A stretch of 64,000 nt of DNA from NCBI GenBank assembly GCA_946894095.1, contig OX335657.1, positions 1,860,001 to 1,924,000 of the forward strand, given 5' to 3'. Under the pieces are notes generated by a model. It did no database searches and was not told where the DNA came from. It was given only the letters and a program-made list of their open reading frames with translations. Every line of letters starts with the position of its first letter. The first letter of the stretch is position 1. Below, one piece after another: positions 22,330-34,086 of this stretch. The position numbers and the translations under genes are program-made. The stretch comes from Incurvaria masculella. Its lineage: Eukaryota > Arthropoda > Insecta > Lepidoptera > Incurvariidae.

Positions 22330-22745
22330 GTTAATTCGATGAACGTCTTAAGGCTGTCATGATATAATATAGTATAGTTCTAATTTTCATAATATAATAT
22401 AGTTTAATAAAATTGAATGAAAATAATAATGGTATTCATTTTAATTACTGGCATTTTGTTGCTCTTCCTATAAATTGGTAACACGCATACTTATACACTA
22501 ACACATACACCCCTATATCAAAAAATACTGACTATTCACACACACACACACACACCCACCCTACACCCTCACACCCACCCTCACATATCATGTACGCTCT
22601 CGATTGTATCTCTGTAACTTAAGTGTTTAAAATACTTTTACAATTTGTGAAACTTTTAATTGGCCTATTTTTTTGTAAACTACAATATGACCATTTATCT
22701 TGTAATAGGCTGTAAGTTTCAATAAATAAATAAATAAATACATAA
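22330..22745 (+). repeat. LINE 3' tail with CA and AAAT microsatellites
   Basis: A CA-rich stretch (22537-22575) is followed by ttgtaataggctgtaagttt and (AATA)n at about 22722-22745. The pattern resembles the 3' region of the LINE at 56.1 kb, which also has a CA/GT-rich block and an (AAAT)n end. Confidence 0.5.
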
Positions 22746-22777
22746 ATGAAGTCACAGGAAATCAAAGAAATACAATT

Positions 22778-23130
22778 TTATCCAATCCATTAGCCAAGGC
22801 ACAATTTTGCACGACAACTGCGAAATATTGAAATCGTCTTCCACGCCCTAACGGTTCCCTACCCCTAAACTATGTGAGATTTTAATCAATTTTTTTTATC
22901 ACTTTAGAAAGCTTCATTATATGTCTGTATGTTTCAATTTTTTTGGAAATATCAGTATTTTTCAATAAAAAAAAATCGAAAATGAACGTAAAAAAAGACA
23001 ACTTATTAAAACATAGAGACATCGATTTCAGCAATATATTTTAGAAACAAACATTTCAAAAATCTAATAAAACATTAAGAGCATGGAAACAGTTATCGCC
23101 CGTAGAGGAATTGATAGGGTAAGGACTCTC
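22778..23130 (+). repeat. Dispersed repeat, copy 1
   Basis: It shares blocks with 26000-26405: ccattagccaaggcacaatt, ctaacggttccctacccct, aaatatcagtatttttca, attaagagcatggaaacagt and ggaattgataggg. The family is unknown and non-coding, and the two copies are clearly diverged. Confidence 0.6.
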
Positions 23131-23192
23131 TTAATCAAGGTGTGGTCTCGAATTTCATGTAAATAACGAAAATGTGTACCGCGCGAGGCTTA

Positions 23193-23341
23193 GCCTGGTT
23201 TTCACCAAGTCCTGATTTATTTTAATCAACACTTAAAGGGCCCTTATTACTAAAGTGCGGATTATCTTGTAGATATTGATTGCAAACTGCTAAGATTAAT
23301 ATGTGGCGGTTAATCTAATCAGCAGTACGTGAAAAAGGCCC
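23193..23341 (-). mobile_element. TTA-target MITE, copy 2
   Basis: In reverse it starts gggcctttttcacg and ends ttggtgaaaaccaggc after passing aatcaacacttaaagggccc. The flanks are TTA (left) and TAA (right), so the duplication has decayed or was inexact. Confidence 0.65.
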
Positions 23342-23504
23342 TAACTATTGCTAAACTAACATACTGACGATAATATGTTATATTGATGATATATAACATA
23401 TGCCCCAACCCGACGGGTCGGTATATGATACATGTTTCGCGCGCGTACGCAGTTGGTGCGAGGGTTCAACAATTTTAATTTTGATCTTTCATTAGTTATA
23501 TTCC

Positions 23505-24052
23505 GGGAGGTCACGACGTTTTTGGTCACGATAAGGTAAATGGCTGAATCTGGGTTCACATGTTAGAGACCAACCCTCTGATGCTAAATATGTCGGTCTG
23601 CCCATGCCAAGTGGTTGCGTTATCTAGATTGGCTATATACAATTGATGCTGGTATATACCTGCTGATGAATATACTGATTGTCTGGAAACATTGATACTT
23701 ATTAATTATACAACAATAACTAGTCGGTTTTTTTAATTAAATACTTAAATATACCTAAAGTTATATCTGTAACCTAAATCGCTTATAACTACGAAATGAA
23801 ACCAATGATTTGTTCAGTTTTTGCATTGCTAAGCAAGTATGTACTGATACTTTCATGCTTCGTCATTTGCATCCATTTACCTTATCATATTTATTTTTTG
23901 TCACCATAATTACTTTTTCAGGCGCCTTATCTACGTAACGCAACCACTTGGAACAGGCAGACTGACACATTTAGCTTCAGAGGGTTGTATTTTATCCCGT
24001 GAACCCAGTTTCAGCCATTTACGTTATCGTTACCATTTTTGTCGCGATCTCC
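23505..24052. mobile_element. Long-TIR MITE, second copy
   Basis: The left end gggaggtcacgacgtttttg and the reversed right end ggagatcgcgacaaaaatgg continue in parallel for about 150 bp. They share ggtaaatggctgaa and ccaagtggttgcgtta-type blocks. It is the partner of the copy in P450 intron 9. Confidence 0.75.
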
Positions 24053-24199
24053 TAGTCTATTACATTCTGTTTAGGGGGGGATCGAATTCACGAAAATATC
24101 CGCGTGACGGCCGTTAGACTGTGCCGTTGTCATTTTGATTGCATTTGTATGCATGCTTGTTTGCTACCCGGAACAAAAAGGCCCAATTAGGCATAGTAT

Positions 24200-24340
24200 G
24201 AGCGGAATTCCGTGCTCTAGGAATCTTTCACTCCAAAAAACCCATTTCATTGCAGTTGTCAATACGATTTTGTCGACGGAAAATCTTGAACCATTGAAGT
24301 ACCGTGCTCCGGAATCATTCCGTCGAGGAAATAGCTCTGA
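24200..24340. repeat. Partial palindromic CAGGTCTATTCC-type MITE
   Basis: gtaccgtgctccggaatcat and ttttgtcgacggaaaat match the interior of the family at 24459-24688. The following perfect hairpin begins where its second half should be. Confidence 0.5.
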
Positions 24341-24457
24341 CGTGTATTCTTGGCATTCAGTCATTGCGGATTCAGTAGAGTTAACAGAAGAAGAATTTAC
24401 TTTGACATTACTGTTAACTCTACTGAATCCGCAATGACTGAATGCCAAGAATACACG
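24341..24457. mobile_element. 117-bp miniature element with perfect 45-bp inverted arms (copy 1)
   Basis: Arm 24341-24385 (starts cgtgtattcttggcattcag) is the exact complement of 24413-24457, around a 27-nt loop. The element at 42979-43095 is identical except for one loop base. The arm start resembles the terminus of the larger palindromic MITE (tattcctggcattcagtaat), so it may be a derivative of it. Confidence 0.85.
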
Positions 24458-24458
24458 C

Positions 24459-24688
24459 CCTGCAGGCCTATTCCTGGAATTCCGTAATCAGGAATCAGGA
24501 ATCCTGAGTTTAGAAGCTTTTATAGTTGTTTTCAAAGCGTTTTTTCGACGAATTTTTTTTTAAATGGAAATACCGTGCTCCGGAATCTTTTCGTCAAAAA
24601 AATCGTTTCGAAAACCGCTATAAAAGCTGTTTTCTAGACTCAGGATTCCTGATTTCTGATTACATAATTCCAGGAATAGGCCTGCAGG
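24459..24688. mobile_element. Palindromic CAGGCCTATTCC MITE
   Basis: The ends are cctgcaggcctattcctgg and its complement, with gaatcaggaatcctgag and aaagcgatttt-type blocks mirrored inside. It is about 230 bp and non-coding. Seven other recognisable copies are in this window. Confidence 0.85.
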
Positions 24689-24830
24689 CGGTTACCATCG
24701 CATTGGATGAACGATGGTCAAAACGGAAATGCGAAATGTTCCCAATTTTCTATCCAGCTCAATGTATCCGTGCTCATAATGGAAGGTCTTGGCATGGGAG
24801 AAATCCAGTTATATCATAATGGTGGGTGTG
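24689..24830 (+). repeat. SINE 3' fragment
   Basis: ggttaccatcgcattggatg, ccagctcaatgt, gtgctcataatggaaggtc and gtggtattagtaatccatg match the SINE body and 3' end. It begins exactly where the palindromic MITE ends. Confidence 0.7.
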
Positions 24831-25999
24831 GTATTAGTAATCCATGTTTAGTTACATTAAATAAATCCACCATTTTGACACACTTTGGTGCACAAATTCA
24901 TAATAATTCTCAATTATTTATTCAAATACAAGTATCTTAGGAATTCAGGAACGCCTTAACTTCCATTGATAGGTACCTAAAATAGTTAGGGAGTTATAAG
25001 CCCTAATAGAGATCCGGGAATAAATTGTTCGCAAAGGAGCGGTGCCTCCCTTTCTGTGTTCGCGAGTCAGCAATACCCGAATCTCCTTCCGAAATCCAAA
25101 AGGATCCCACCTCGGCCACAATGAGGTAGGCATATTTTATAGTTGCCTGCCTCGTGCCCTTTCGCCTGGCTTTTTAGCCCTGTTCCAAAGAATTTCCCGG
25201 GTACGTTTGAAGTTGCCTTTGAGTTCCGGAAGATATCCGAAATTGAAATATGAGAATACGAGACGCATGAAAATATTTTGTCGAATTAATTTTAGGGGGC
25301 GGAGCGCCTAAAAATTGAGGGTTGGGTTAAATGGGGTGGGGGTTTCTTAGTTCCGCGCATCGAGCAAAAAACCTGGTTGATAAATGTATTTGGATATCTT
25401 ATGACCACATTTTTGTAGTTTAGCCAAATCGCAAAGTTTGACGAGGCACCCCAAGTATACTACCTAAGTATGACGATTACACGTTGCATCATTACAATAT
25501 GTGATTCCTTGTCTAGCGATCAAACTATTTTCGTTAATGTATGTTTTGCCCTACAAAATAAATTGTTGGAAGGATGTCCATTTCCGGCCATTTTTGACTA
25601 AATGTAGAAATCTAAAAGCAAATGGAATTATTTGTTTATGCATATATGCTGTTTTTACATACATCTAGTGATCATATTACTATCAAATTCTGTATTGTGA
25701 AAAATCGACCATTCTTTTTGAACTTACTGAGGTGTTTATATATTTTTATATTTCCTGAAAGGCACATTTGTATGGCGCGAGTTGTTGGTTAGTCCTAGCG
25801 CCTTAATAAAAATTTTTGAAAATGTTTTCACAAATAATTTTTAAAAAAGTTTTCATATCGTATTTCAAATCGTAGTTGGGTCCGATTCGAAAATATACTA
25901 ATCACATGTGCTCGTTTTTGGCTCGTCTTAAGAGTTTCAAGAGCTGTCGAGAAGGCAACGGAGATCGAAGATTATGAAAATTTTAAGAAATGAATTCTT
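24831..25999. other. No gene recognised
   Basis: Short GC-rich stretches at 25030-25330 carry small open frames on both strands. None has a recognisable domain or a splice-consistent partner. The remainder is AT-rich and looks unique within the window. Confidence 0.35.
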
Positions 26000-26405
26000 C
26001 GTCCATTGGCCAAGGCACAATTTTACACTGCTACTGTCATTAAACTAGCGAAATTGTATTTCAGGCCATAACGGTTTCCTACCCCTAAATTGTAAGATTT
26101 TATTAAAATTATTTGAATCATTGGAGAAGGCTTAATTATATGTCCGCAAGTATGCTTTTTTTTCTTGGTAAATATCAGTATTTTTCAGTACGAACAAATC
26201 TAAAGTCAAGGTCAAAAAAATGTTTTGTTTTCCAAAATTTTTCTACAATATTTTCCAATCCAAAAGGTGTGTTAATGAAATTAAAACAAACAGTAGTAGA
26301 ATTTGACAATGTATTTTAGGATCCAAAATTTCAAAAAACTAGTAAAATATTAAGAGCATGTAAACAGTTACCACCTGTAGTATGGGGAATTGATAGGGAC
26401 TCTCT
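26000..26405 (+). repeat. Dispersed repeat, copy 2
   Basis: It is a diverged match to 22778-23130 in the same orientation and is slightly longer because of small insertions (gctactgtcattaaactagc). The open frame at 26113-26319 lies inside it and is not a gene. Confidence 0.6.
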
Positions 26406-27075
26406 TGAGAGGATAATAAGGCGATCATGTTCCATACCTGATTCCTCAGTCAAATTGAGAAAAAAAATTCTGATATTTTGCACATTAAATAAATCAACCG
26501 AGCCTTAGGTCTGTACGTCTTTGTGTTTTGATGCAAATAGACACGAGCCATTGCATGGATCTTGATCACCTCGTTATCCTCTTAATCAAACGAAGTAACT
26601 TTGAATTAACGCTGTGACTAAACAAGTTCAAAACTCCATATTTCAATTGTTTTGAGCTTCGATTCGAACGCTATATAGTTCTTTTTTCGAAATTGGCGGT
26701 AAAATGTAAACGGACAAGACTTGACAACATTGAGGCGACATTGAGGCAACTCCCCAAATTCTTCGTATCGAATCTGTACCCTCCACGGAGTAACCAAGAT
26801 CTATCCGTCCGCCATTACCTTTTTGAATCCCTGACCTCATTCAAACTTTTCCACGGAACACGTATCTTCAATCCCCACTCCCCTGCAGTTCTGTCAGGGG
26901 TAATCATCAATCACGCGCGATATTATCCAGCTATCAGATTACCCTTCGTCACTAGTCTCACGTCAGTGTAGGTGCCTGTGGAAAAGGTACAGTGTATAGT
27001 TTAAATTTAAAGAATATTTGTTGCGATGTAATTTTGTGCAGGAGCATTCATTAATTTTGAAAGTTCTTTGACAAC

Positions 27076-27354
27076 ATGCCACGTTGGTCTGAAAATGATG
27101 ACGAACTACACAGCTATGGTGAGAATTTTATGAGACACCTCTTTAAGTTTTTACTCGTACTAATCAATACAATAAGTAACATATTGTAATCATAGATGAT
27201 ACACAGGGTCTGATGATGCAGCTAATGGTACGGGAAGGTGATTACATGGGGGATTACATGTACCTTCCACATCTATTAAGTAAACCATTCCTATGCGGGC
27301 TCGTTGGACTATTTTCGATGATAACTGTGGTATGGGTGGCAACCAAGGTCTGAT
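27076..27354 (+). CDS. Possible two-exon small membrane protein (66 aa)
   Basis: I do not recognise this protein. Exon 1 (27076-27118) starts MPRWSENDDELHSY. A 77-nt intron has donor gtgaga, a branch-like tactaat near 27160 and acceptor atcatag. Exon 2 (27196-27354, stop tga) continues in frame. The protein is acidic at the N-terminus, rich in Met and Tyr in the middle, and ends in a hydrophobic stretch (residues 45-64, FLCGLVGLFSMITVVWV-like), so it could be a single-pass membrane microprotein. An initiator-like tcagt lies near 26964 and AATAAA at 27567. Against it: it is short, no homology can be recalled, and the motif ggtctgatgatg occurs twice (27208 and 27349), hinting at repeat origin. 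Confidence 0.3.
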
Positions 27355-27938
27355 GATGAATCCGGAAGGATAGGAAGTCAGTGTTACACCGGACTAAAAA
27401 TCAGCTCTACAAGATGCAGATAAGCTTCCGCTAAAGTACATACCTGGGGCCATTCAAACGGCACATGGTCGGTCGGCATGGTTTATGAAACCCCCTAATA
27501 AGTTCAAAAGCCCATGGGCGTCATTGGGCGCATCTTTAGTATGGCTGCGTACTGATTTTAAAACAAAATAAACGAACTCCACATAATTTTACATATTGTA
27601 GGTACTGGTCTATGTTTACTGAGTTACGATTAATTTTCCCTTCAGTGTCTACTATAACTACACGTTTTTCTATGGCATCCATTCTTCTATATTTAAGACA
27701 ATCGAAATGCAAGAGAACGCAGAAAAGAATGATATAACATTTAATTACATAGGTACCTTCAAGTTGAAGCCAAAATATGTTGAGATAGTTGGCACGAAGG
27801 GGGTTGAATGGGGTGAAGCATTCAATAAGTCGGTGAACGTTGTCCGATGTCGATATTAGATCGGTTCGATTCGGTTCATTTTAGGTCTGGGGAACGATAT
27901 TAAAATTATTTTCTTCATTTTAACATTCAATTTTTTTT

Positions 27939-28098
27939 CATTTCATGTTTTTAAACCTTTTGGTAGTCAAACTAACTTACGTCACAAAGATCCGCGGATT
28001 CGGTCAACCCAGTAAACAAGAACCAGCAAAGAAACTTTAAGGGTACATAACATATGTTTCCATCCACAATTATGAAATACACACTTAGATAGAACACC
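27939..28098 (-). repeat. LINE 3' tail (gtagtttgactacc family)
   Basis: In reverse it ends with the gtagtttgacta-type block and an AAATG-rich tail, with gatccgcggattcggtcaac and attatgaaatacacac. It is 5'-truncated. Confidence 0.65.
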
Positions 28099-29105
28099 CA
28101 TGATTAGTTTTACATGACATACATGAAAACATGTGTTTTTCTGAATAGTAGAAATTATGGGTGCTTCTCATGTGAACTTTACGACGATTAAAGCTACCGT
28201 TCAGTAAACAGCGATTTAACAAAGACAAAATATAATTAAAATGCAGCTGGGATTTAATTAAGACATGTTTTCCATAGTTTTTTATCATACAGATTTATAA
28301 AGATATGTAAAGAGGTGACAGCAAGTCGTCGAAATAACGGAATCGATCTCTTCAGGTCATAAAAGGAGGCTAGGGCGCGGTGGCGGAGGATGGGAAACCC
28401 GAGGGGAGAGAATGATGAATGATCTCCGCTGTCGATATATCAAACATCGACGCCTTCGTCGCTTAGTAACCTCGTGTTACCTGGCTCGATTCCCTGCCTC
28501 AAGTAGTAGAAGTCATGCAAGACAAAATGTTGTTACTTAATTCATCTTAAGACATTAAACTATAGTTTTCATGGAAAGTTTTCGGAATCTAGGTTTCCTC
28601 TTAGAAAGATTTCAAAAGCATATCTAGTCTAAATGTAGTATTTGTGTAATTAAATCAATAAATAAGCTCTTATACTACGTTCTACATAATAACTCATTTA
28701 ACACAAACAAATCAGTGTTTGTTTGTGTTAAGTGTTGTGCTGTTGGATTATTTAAATACTCGCATGGATTAGTAAATAGGGATTATGGAAGTAGAAACAT
28801 TATCACAGCCCAATATTCCACTCCATTGAGACACCGACCAGCAGGGCTGTCCGCAAATTAGGCGGAAAGTGCCTGCGGAGATAATTTATCCAGTTGTGTT
28901 GTATACGGATTCATGGGAACTTTATTGTCGGTAGGCGCAGCCATAAAGTACAGATCCCCGCAGCTAACTAGAACCCAAAGGCCACGTGACACGCCTGTCC
29001 TGATTAGGTCGCATTGGGGTTGCGGATTTACGACTAAACTACAGGCGAAAGGGATTTTAATGTTAGTGGCATGGTTACTGAGTGTTTTAATATCCTGGAC
29101 ATAAC
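28099..29105. other. No gene recognised; small palindrome
   Basis: A palindrome of ttaacacaaacaaa and its complement around tcagtg lies at 28698-28731. A GC-rich patch at 28360-28490 contains cttagtaacc and ggctcgattccc, reminiscent of pol III boxes but too short to call. The frame at 28913-29104 has a hydrophobic end but no other support. Confidence 0.35.
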
Positions 29106-29260
29106 AGCACCTATTCCTGGATTTCCGTAATCAGTAATCAGAAATCCTGAGTCTTGAAAACGGCTTTAATAGCGGAATAAAAAAAATCGCTTTGAAAACC
29201 GCTGCCGTTTTCTAGACTCAGGATACCTGCTTCCCGATTACGAAATTCCAGAAATAAGCT
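29106..29260. mobile_element. Palindromic CAGGTCTATTCC MITE, internally deleted
   Basis: It has acctattcctggatttccgt at the left and attccagaaataagct at the right. Most of the centre is lost. Confidence 0.7.
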
Positions 29261-29639
29261 TGAAGAGCCGTAACAGCGGAAAATGATTCTTGTCGTCTAT
29301 ACAAACGTCAATAAAAAATCGGTTGTCTGTATAGTCGGTTTACTGACGATAGCTGAACGTGACAACGTCATAAGAAAATACTGATGGAATGGTTGCATTT
29401 TTCAAAAGAAAATTTTAATTTTATTTGTTTATTTGAAAATATCTATATTTTCAAATAAACTGAATGAAAGTTGTTGTTTAATTAGTTCAATTATAGCATA
29501 ACCTACAATCGCTGCACTAGAGGACCGATGCTATTTATTTTTATGATATGCACGAATATATCGAAAGAATCATTACCTTTATCGCCGCAATTATCGTTGC
29601 TATAAACAATTGACACCACATTCACTTTTCACTGCACTT

Positions 29640-30050
29640 CATACTTGACGAAAACATGTAAATGTATGATTGTATAGCAGCTGTCCACGCGGACGCATCG
29701 CTCACTCAAGTAGGAGAGAGACCGATGTCGAACGCTGCCGAACGCGGAGGCCGATTGTGCCTCTTTGTCGCTCGTTCCGCGCTCTTGCTTGCACTTAAAG
29801 CCTTAAATGGAACGCCTCAGAGCGAGGTAACGCCGCATGAGTCATGTTTTTTCGTGCGTCCAGCCGGCTCCATCGAATTATAAGACGTTGTCACGGCAAA
29901 AAAATTACAAACAACATACTTCGCGTCTCCCGATGACGGAGGTCATGTGCTGACAGCAGCCCGCCGACCTCAAGCACGCCGGAGAAGTGGTAGGTCCGCA
30001 TCAGGTGGTAGCTGGGCCGTGGTGGGTGATGCGGTAGCACGGTAGTGATG
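29640..30050. other. GC-rich island, possible exon or promoter
   Basis: GC content is clearly above the surroundings, with many CpG. On the minus strand about 30035-29885 is open and reads YHLMRTYHFSGVLEVGG among others. On the plus strand a frame at 29662-29883 is open. No family is recognised and no clear splice sites are paired. Confidence 0.25.
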
Positions 30051-30776
30051 AGAATCGAAAACCTTTATCAATAATGAAACATTTTAAACAATAGAATAAT
30101 TAAATAAATATACTTTATTTTATTAAGCAGGTACAATGCGATTCCAATGAAAATAGGACGGGGCTCATGATTAACTTCACTCGAATTTTCGCGGGAAAGT
30201 ACGGTCGGCATGACCGCACGGGCTTACACGGTAGCTTCAATATTAAAGGAAGTCTAACGCTTTTTTCCATCCATCCGAATCGAGGTTCAATCCGAGTATG
30301 TGCGTCAACATGCTTTTGCGTTTCCTTGTTTTGTAGCGGCTCTCCCTTGCCGTGACAGCGACACTAGATAACAACACACATAAATACACGGTAGGATTAC
30401 ATTAAGTGTATGTCACAGAATATACAGTTGAACGAGTGGGAGAGCTGCTCTTTGCTATCTGTTTTCTGTGTATTCGTTAGTATGTGTTAGTTTGTGTCGG
30501 GTGTCCTCGAAAGTGTCACAGTTGCAATGTTTTATTAGTAAATTTTGTTTGTTATCGCGTTGTTGAGTGTTCTCCTAATATCTGTTATTCAAATAAATAT
30601 TTAGTTAAAACAAATAATTTTCTCAAAAAAATTATTGTATATTTTTTGTAGAAACTCTTTTTGTACTCCGTACTGAAGTTTGTGAAGTGAAGTGTTAACA
30701 GTTTGACATTCAAAATGGCGGTGATCCTATCCTATTCTTATTTGAATCGCATTGTATGTCTTATAAGCAGGTTGAC

Positions 30777-31278
30777 TTAAGGTGGCCCAACCCGGCGGGC
30801 CTAACTCATTCGCAGGCACGGTACAAAACCGTGCTTTGCGCTCTGGGACCTTCTCTGTTTCAAAAAATAAGACATATTAAGTATGATTTGGTAAGATTTA
30901 CGAAAATTTTAATTTCAAAACGACTTATAGCTAAAAGTAAACCACGACCACTGTAGACAAAAATCTAACAAAAACAAAATAGATTATAAATCTTGATTAA
31001 ATAAGCTATGTCTGATGACTCATCTTTTTAAGGTGTTCTTACTTTATCATTGCGTAATCCACCTCGAAAGTTATTGTATAAATCGCGCGAAAAATTCGAA
31101 CTTTCGGACCTTATAACTTAGAAACCAAACACAATTTTACAATGCCAATGGTCATCAGACATCTAGTTCGATCAAATAAAGCTATTTTGATGATTACATT
31201 TCTGATCTCTGACAAGAAATATGAGCGTGGTCTTCTTTCCCCTTTTGTATGGGGAGATGAGCGGGATGGGCACCTTAA
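30777..31278 (+). mobile_element. TTAA-GGTGGCCC element, copy 2
   Basis: TTAA at both ends (30777-30780 and 31275-31278) encloses ggtggcccaacccggcgg at the left and gagcgggatgggcacc at the right. The interior matches 46943-47490 closely (ggtacaaaaccgtgct; gccaatggtcatcagacatc). Confidence 0.85.
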
Positions 31279-31498
31279 GTATATTACTTAAGTTAACCTA
31301 GTACTGACTCTAGCGTCTGATGCCAGATACGATTTTGGTGACGACGGCAATATGTTTGAATGTTCAATATTTGCAATCGTTCCGCAACGCAGATGAAGTG
31401 TTAAATAAAATATGTAGGTATAATCTTAGACACTGTGTTAGTAACAGGCATTGATTACGGGAGGATGGACTGTAGGAGAATTCCATATTATGGGTTTA

Positions 31499-31571
31499 CA
31501 GCAGGTGGCGAAATTGGTAGACGCAATACCCGCGAATGGTATGTTTTGCTGGTTCGAGTCCAGCCTTGCAG
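31499..31571 (+). repeat. SINE head folding as a tRNA(Ser)-like cloverleaf
   Basis: A 73-nt cloverleaf can be drawn: acceptor cagcagg with cttgcag (one mismatch, one wobble), D stem gcg/cgc with loop aaattggtaga, anticodon stem atacc/ggtat with loop cgcgaat, and T stem gctgg/ccagc with loop ttcgagt. The anticodon position reads CGA, but base 33 is G rather than T. A second copy at 50819-50897 (minus) has the same head and the same flanking body, which marks a SINE and not a working tRNA gene. The D-arm resembles bacterial or organellar tRNAs. Confidence 0.6.
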
Positions 31572-31900
31572 TATATTCGTAAACTAGTTCTTTTAACTGT
31601 GCTCTTTCTTAAATTTTTGTCTCCTTGCTTCACGGTCACATTCATTTTGCGATTCTTTTGACGTCGACAGTTGAACATGTTATTATATTTTTAATGAAAA
31701 ACCAGTATGCACAGGTAATGTGCCTGACTCAACTAGGAGATCGCAAGCAGATCGATTCGGACGACAGCCATATTGGTGATCGCTGAGAATTTCATTGCTC
31801 TCTAGATAGATACCTCATCAACTAAGAGATAATGATGCGAATGCTCCATCACTTTGCAGAGAAGAGAGGTAATGGCTATGGGTCAGTAGTTGGCCTGGTC

Positions 31901-32132
31901 TGCAGGTCTATTCCTGGCATTCAGTAATCAGGAATCAGGAATCCTGAGTCTAGAAAACCGCTTTTGTAACGGTTTTCAACGCGATTTTCTTGACGAAAAT
32001 ATTCCGGAGCATAGTTTTTTAATCAATAAAGGTTTTCCGTCGAAAACCTCGCTTTAAAAATCGCTATAAAAGCTGTTTTCTAGACTCAGGGTTCCTGATT
32101 CCTGATTACTGAATGCCAGGAATAGATCTGCT
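31901..32132. mobile_element. Palindromic CAGGTCTATTCC MITE
   Basis: tgcaggtctattcctggcat is mirrored by gaatgccaggaatagatctg. The interior has mirrored gaatcctgagtctagaaaac blocks. It is complete or nearly so. Confidence 0.85.
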
Positions 32133-32147
32133 GATCGATCGGTTGTT

Positions 32148-32650
32148 TCAGGTGGCCCTTCCCGGAGGGACTCACTCATTCGCGGGCACGGTACAAAACC
32201 GTGCTATTGCGATCTGGGACCTTCTCTGTTTCAAAGAAAAAGACAGGCTACGTGAAGAGGAGGATGCAACATACCCACAAAGCAGACAATGCGCATAGTT
32301 TTTGATTTGGTAAGATTTCCGAAAATTTCTATTACAAAACGACTTCTAGCTAAAAGTAAATCACAACCAATATAGTCAAAAATCAACCAAAAACCAAATG
32401 TAATATAAATCTTCATGAAACAAGCTTTTATCTTTGAGTAATCCACGTCCAAAGTTATTATATAAAACGCGCGAAATTTCGGACCTTATAACTTAGAACC
32501 CAAACTCTATTTCATAACGCCAATGGTCATAAGACATCTATAGTTCGATCAAATAAAGCTATTTTATACAAAATTTTGGATCTCTGACAAAAAATATGGG
32601 CATGATCTTCTTTCCACGTTTTTATGGGGAATTGAGCGGAAAGCCCACCA
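32148..32650 (+). mobile_element. TTAA-GGTGGCCC element, copy 3 (diverged)
   Basis: ggtggcccttcccggaggga begins it and gaattgagcggaaagccca ends it. The TTAA flanks are lost. It starts just after the preceding MITE. Confidence 0.7.
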
Positions 32651-33183
32651 GTGGAATACAATTTTCACAAAATTGAGTCAAGATTGAAAGACATGTCTGT
32701 TGACATTTTGTTATGCTTACCTCTATAGTAGCTAGAGGGTAGCAGAAGCACGGAAGTACATTATCTTCGATACATTGAATCCACTCTTAATGTTTGGTTG
32801 TGCTGTAACGTTTTATACAACCCTACGCAAATTGAGTTACACGGGAGCTATCTGAATATTGAGGAGTGGAGGGAAGGCAGGAGCCTGCTGTCGCTACCCA
32901 ATCTTCCTGCAGATTCAATTATCCTGTTGATGGAGATTCATTTTATTTAGAAGTCCGTTTTGCGAAAACATGCTACTAATCAGTGTCTCCCTTTTATTAT
33001 CTTTTTTTCAAGAGTATGTGATTTATATTACCGTGTATCACTACCGAGTGGTAAGTTTGTGTAGTCATAATTTAGAATATATCGTTGCACTCGAATTTTC
33101 TAACAAAAATATTGTTTATTGTGGTTTGATGTCATCGATAAGTTATCAATGATAACGAATAAAGAGAATTTGTTTTATTCCTT
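32651..33183. other. No gene recognised
   Basis: This is AT-rich sequence with an open frame at 32970-33152 that matches no family. No repeat of the window was seen here. Confidence 0.3.
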
Positions 33184-33300
33184 TACTAGCTGAGGTACCC
33201 GGCCCCGCTCGGATCAATGTCGTTTTGGACTGTTGTCGGGCTGAATTATTTTCTGGATTATTATATGAGTTACCCATACAAACTTAAGATAGCTCCTAGA
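33184..33300 (-). repeat. Dispersed repeat 3' end (same family as 20-118)
   Basis: gaggtacccggccccgctcg, then gatcaatgtcgttttgga, is the reverse of the 3' end seen at the window start and at 48240-48275. Confidence 0.5.
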
Positions 33301-33908
33301 AAGCCTGGACGGGCCGTGCGCGTCATTGTAATTGCTAAACGCGAAATGAGGCGCATGAATAATAATATCTAATAAATAGCCTTTAGATTTTTTTTACAAA
33401 ACAGTGTATTTCTTGCACTTTCAAGCCATGAATCGTATTTTTACGATGGTTATCTAGTTGTATAGGGTCAAGTAAATATTTTCATTGCACGCAAATCTTC
33501 AGTTCGTCGGGTCAAGAAATCGATTCCCAGTCCTCCACTCCTTACCTGTGGCTATAGATTTTGGATCACGCAATAAAACTCAACCTTCAACCTAAGCCCT
33601 CCGCCCACTCAACCCCGGATTACCAAATAAATAATTCATGGATTTGTTAATACCGATCCTCGTTGAAACCCACCCAATATATCCGAACCCTTCAACCAAT
33701 AATAGAAATAAGGGGAATCTAAGGAATCCACTTTGAATGCGAAACGACATTTGACTTGCGTCGTTATGGTATTCTTCGTTCCCACTTATGATGCTTCGGG
33801 CGATCGAGGAATATTTGCGAGCGAAAGAAAATGTTTGAGCCGTGGTCGGCTTACAAGAAATACAGCAGGCTTATTCCGAGCTGCATAGTGCCTATCACTA
33901 CTCACCTC

Positions 33909-34010
33909 GTTTTTTTTTTATGTGACTGGACATGCATGGCTAATACCACAAGTTCTGTCATGGTATTAGCCCAACACACCACATGGGAACTAGGTACCAT
34001 TGAGCTCATT
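33909..34010 (-). repeat. SINE 3' end, ccacatgggaactagg subfamily
   Basis: A T-run, then atgtgactggacatgcatgg, ctaatacca, ctgtcatggtattagccca and caccacatgggaactaggt. The head is missing. Confidence 0.75.
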
Positions 34011-34086
34011 TACAACTAGTGCTTTCTAAGAATATTGTGCTCAGGAATTTAAATACAAAAAAAACATTTATCTTGCGGTGCCATGC

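Noticed and set aside
22537..22575. Functional Z-DNA or regulatory CA repeat
   Set aside because: It is part of a LINE 3' region whose relatives have similar CA-rich stretches; nothing supports regulation.
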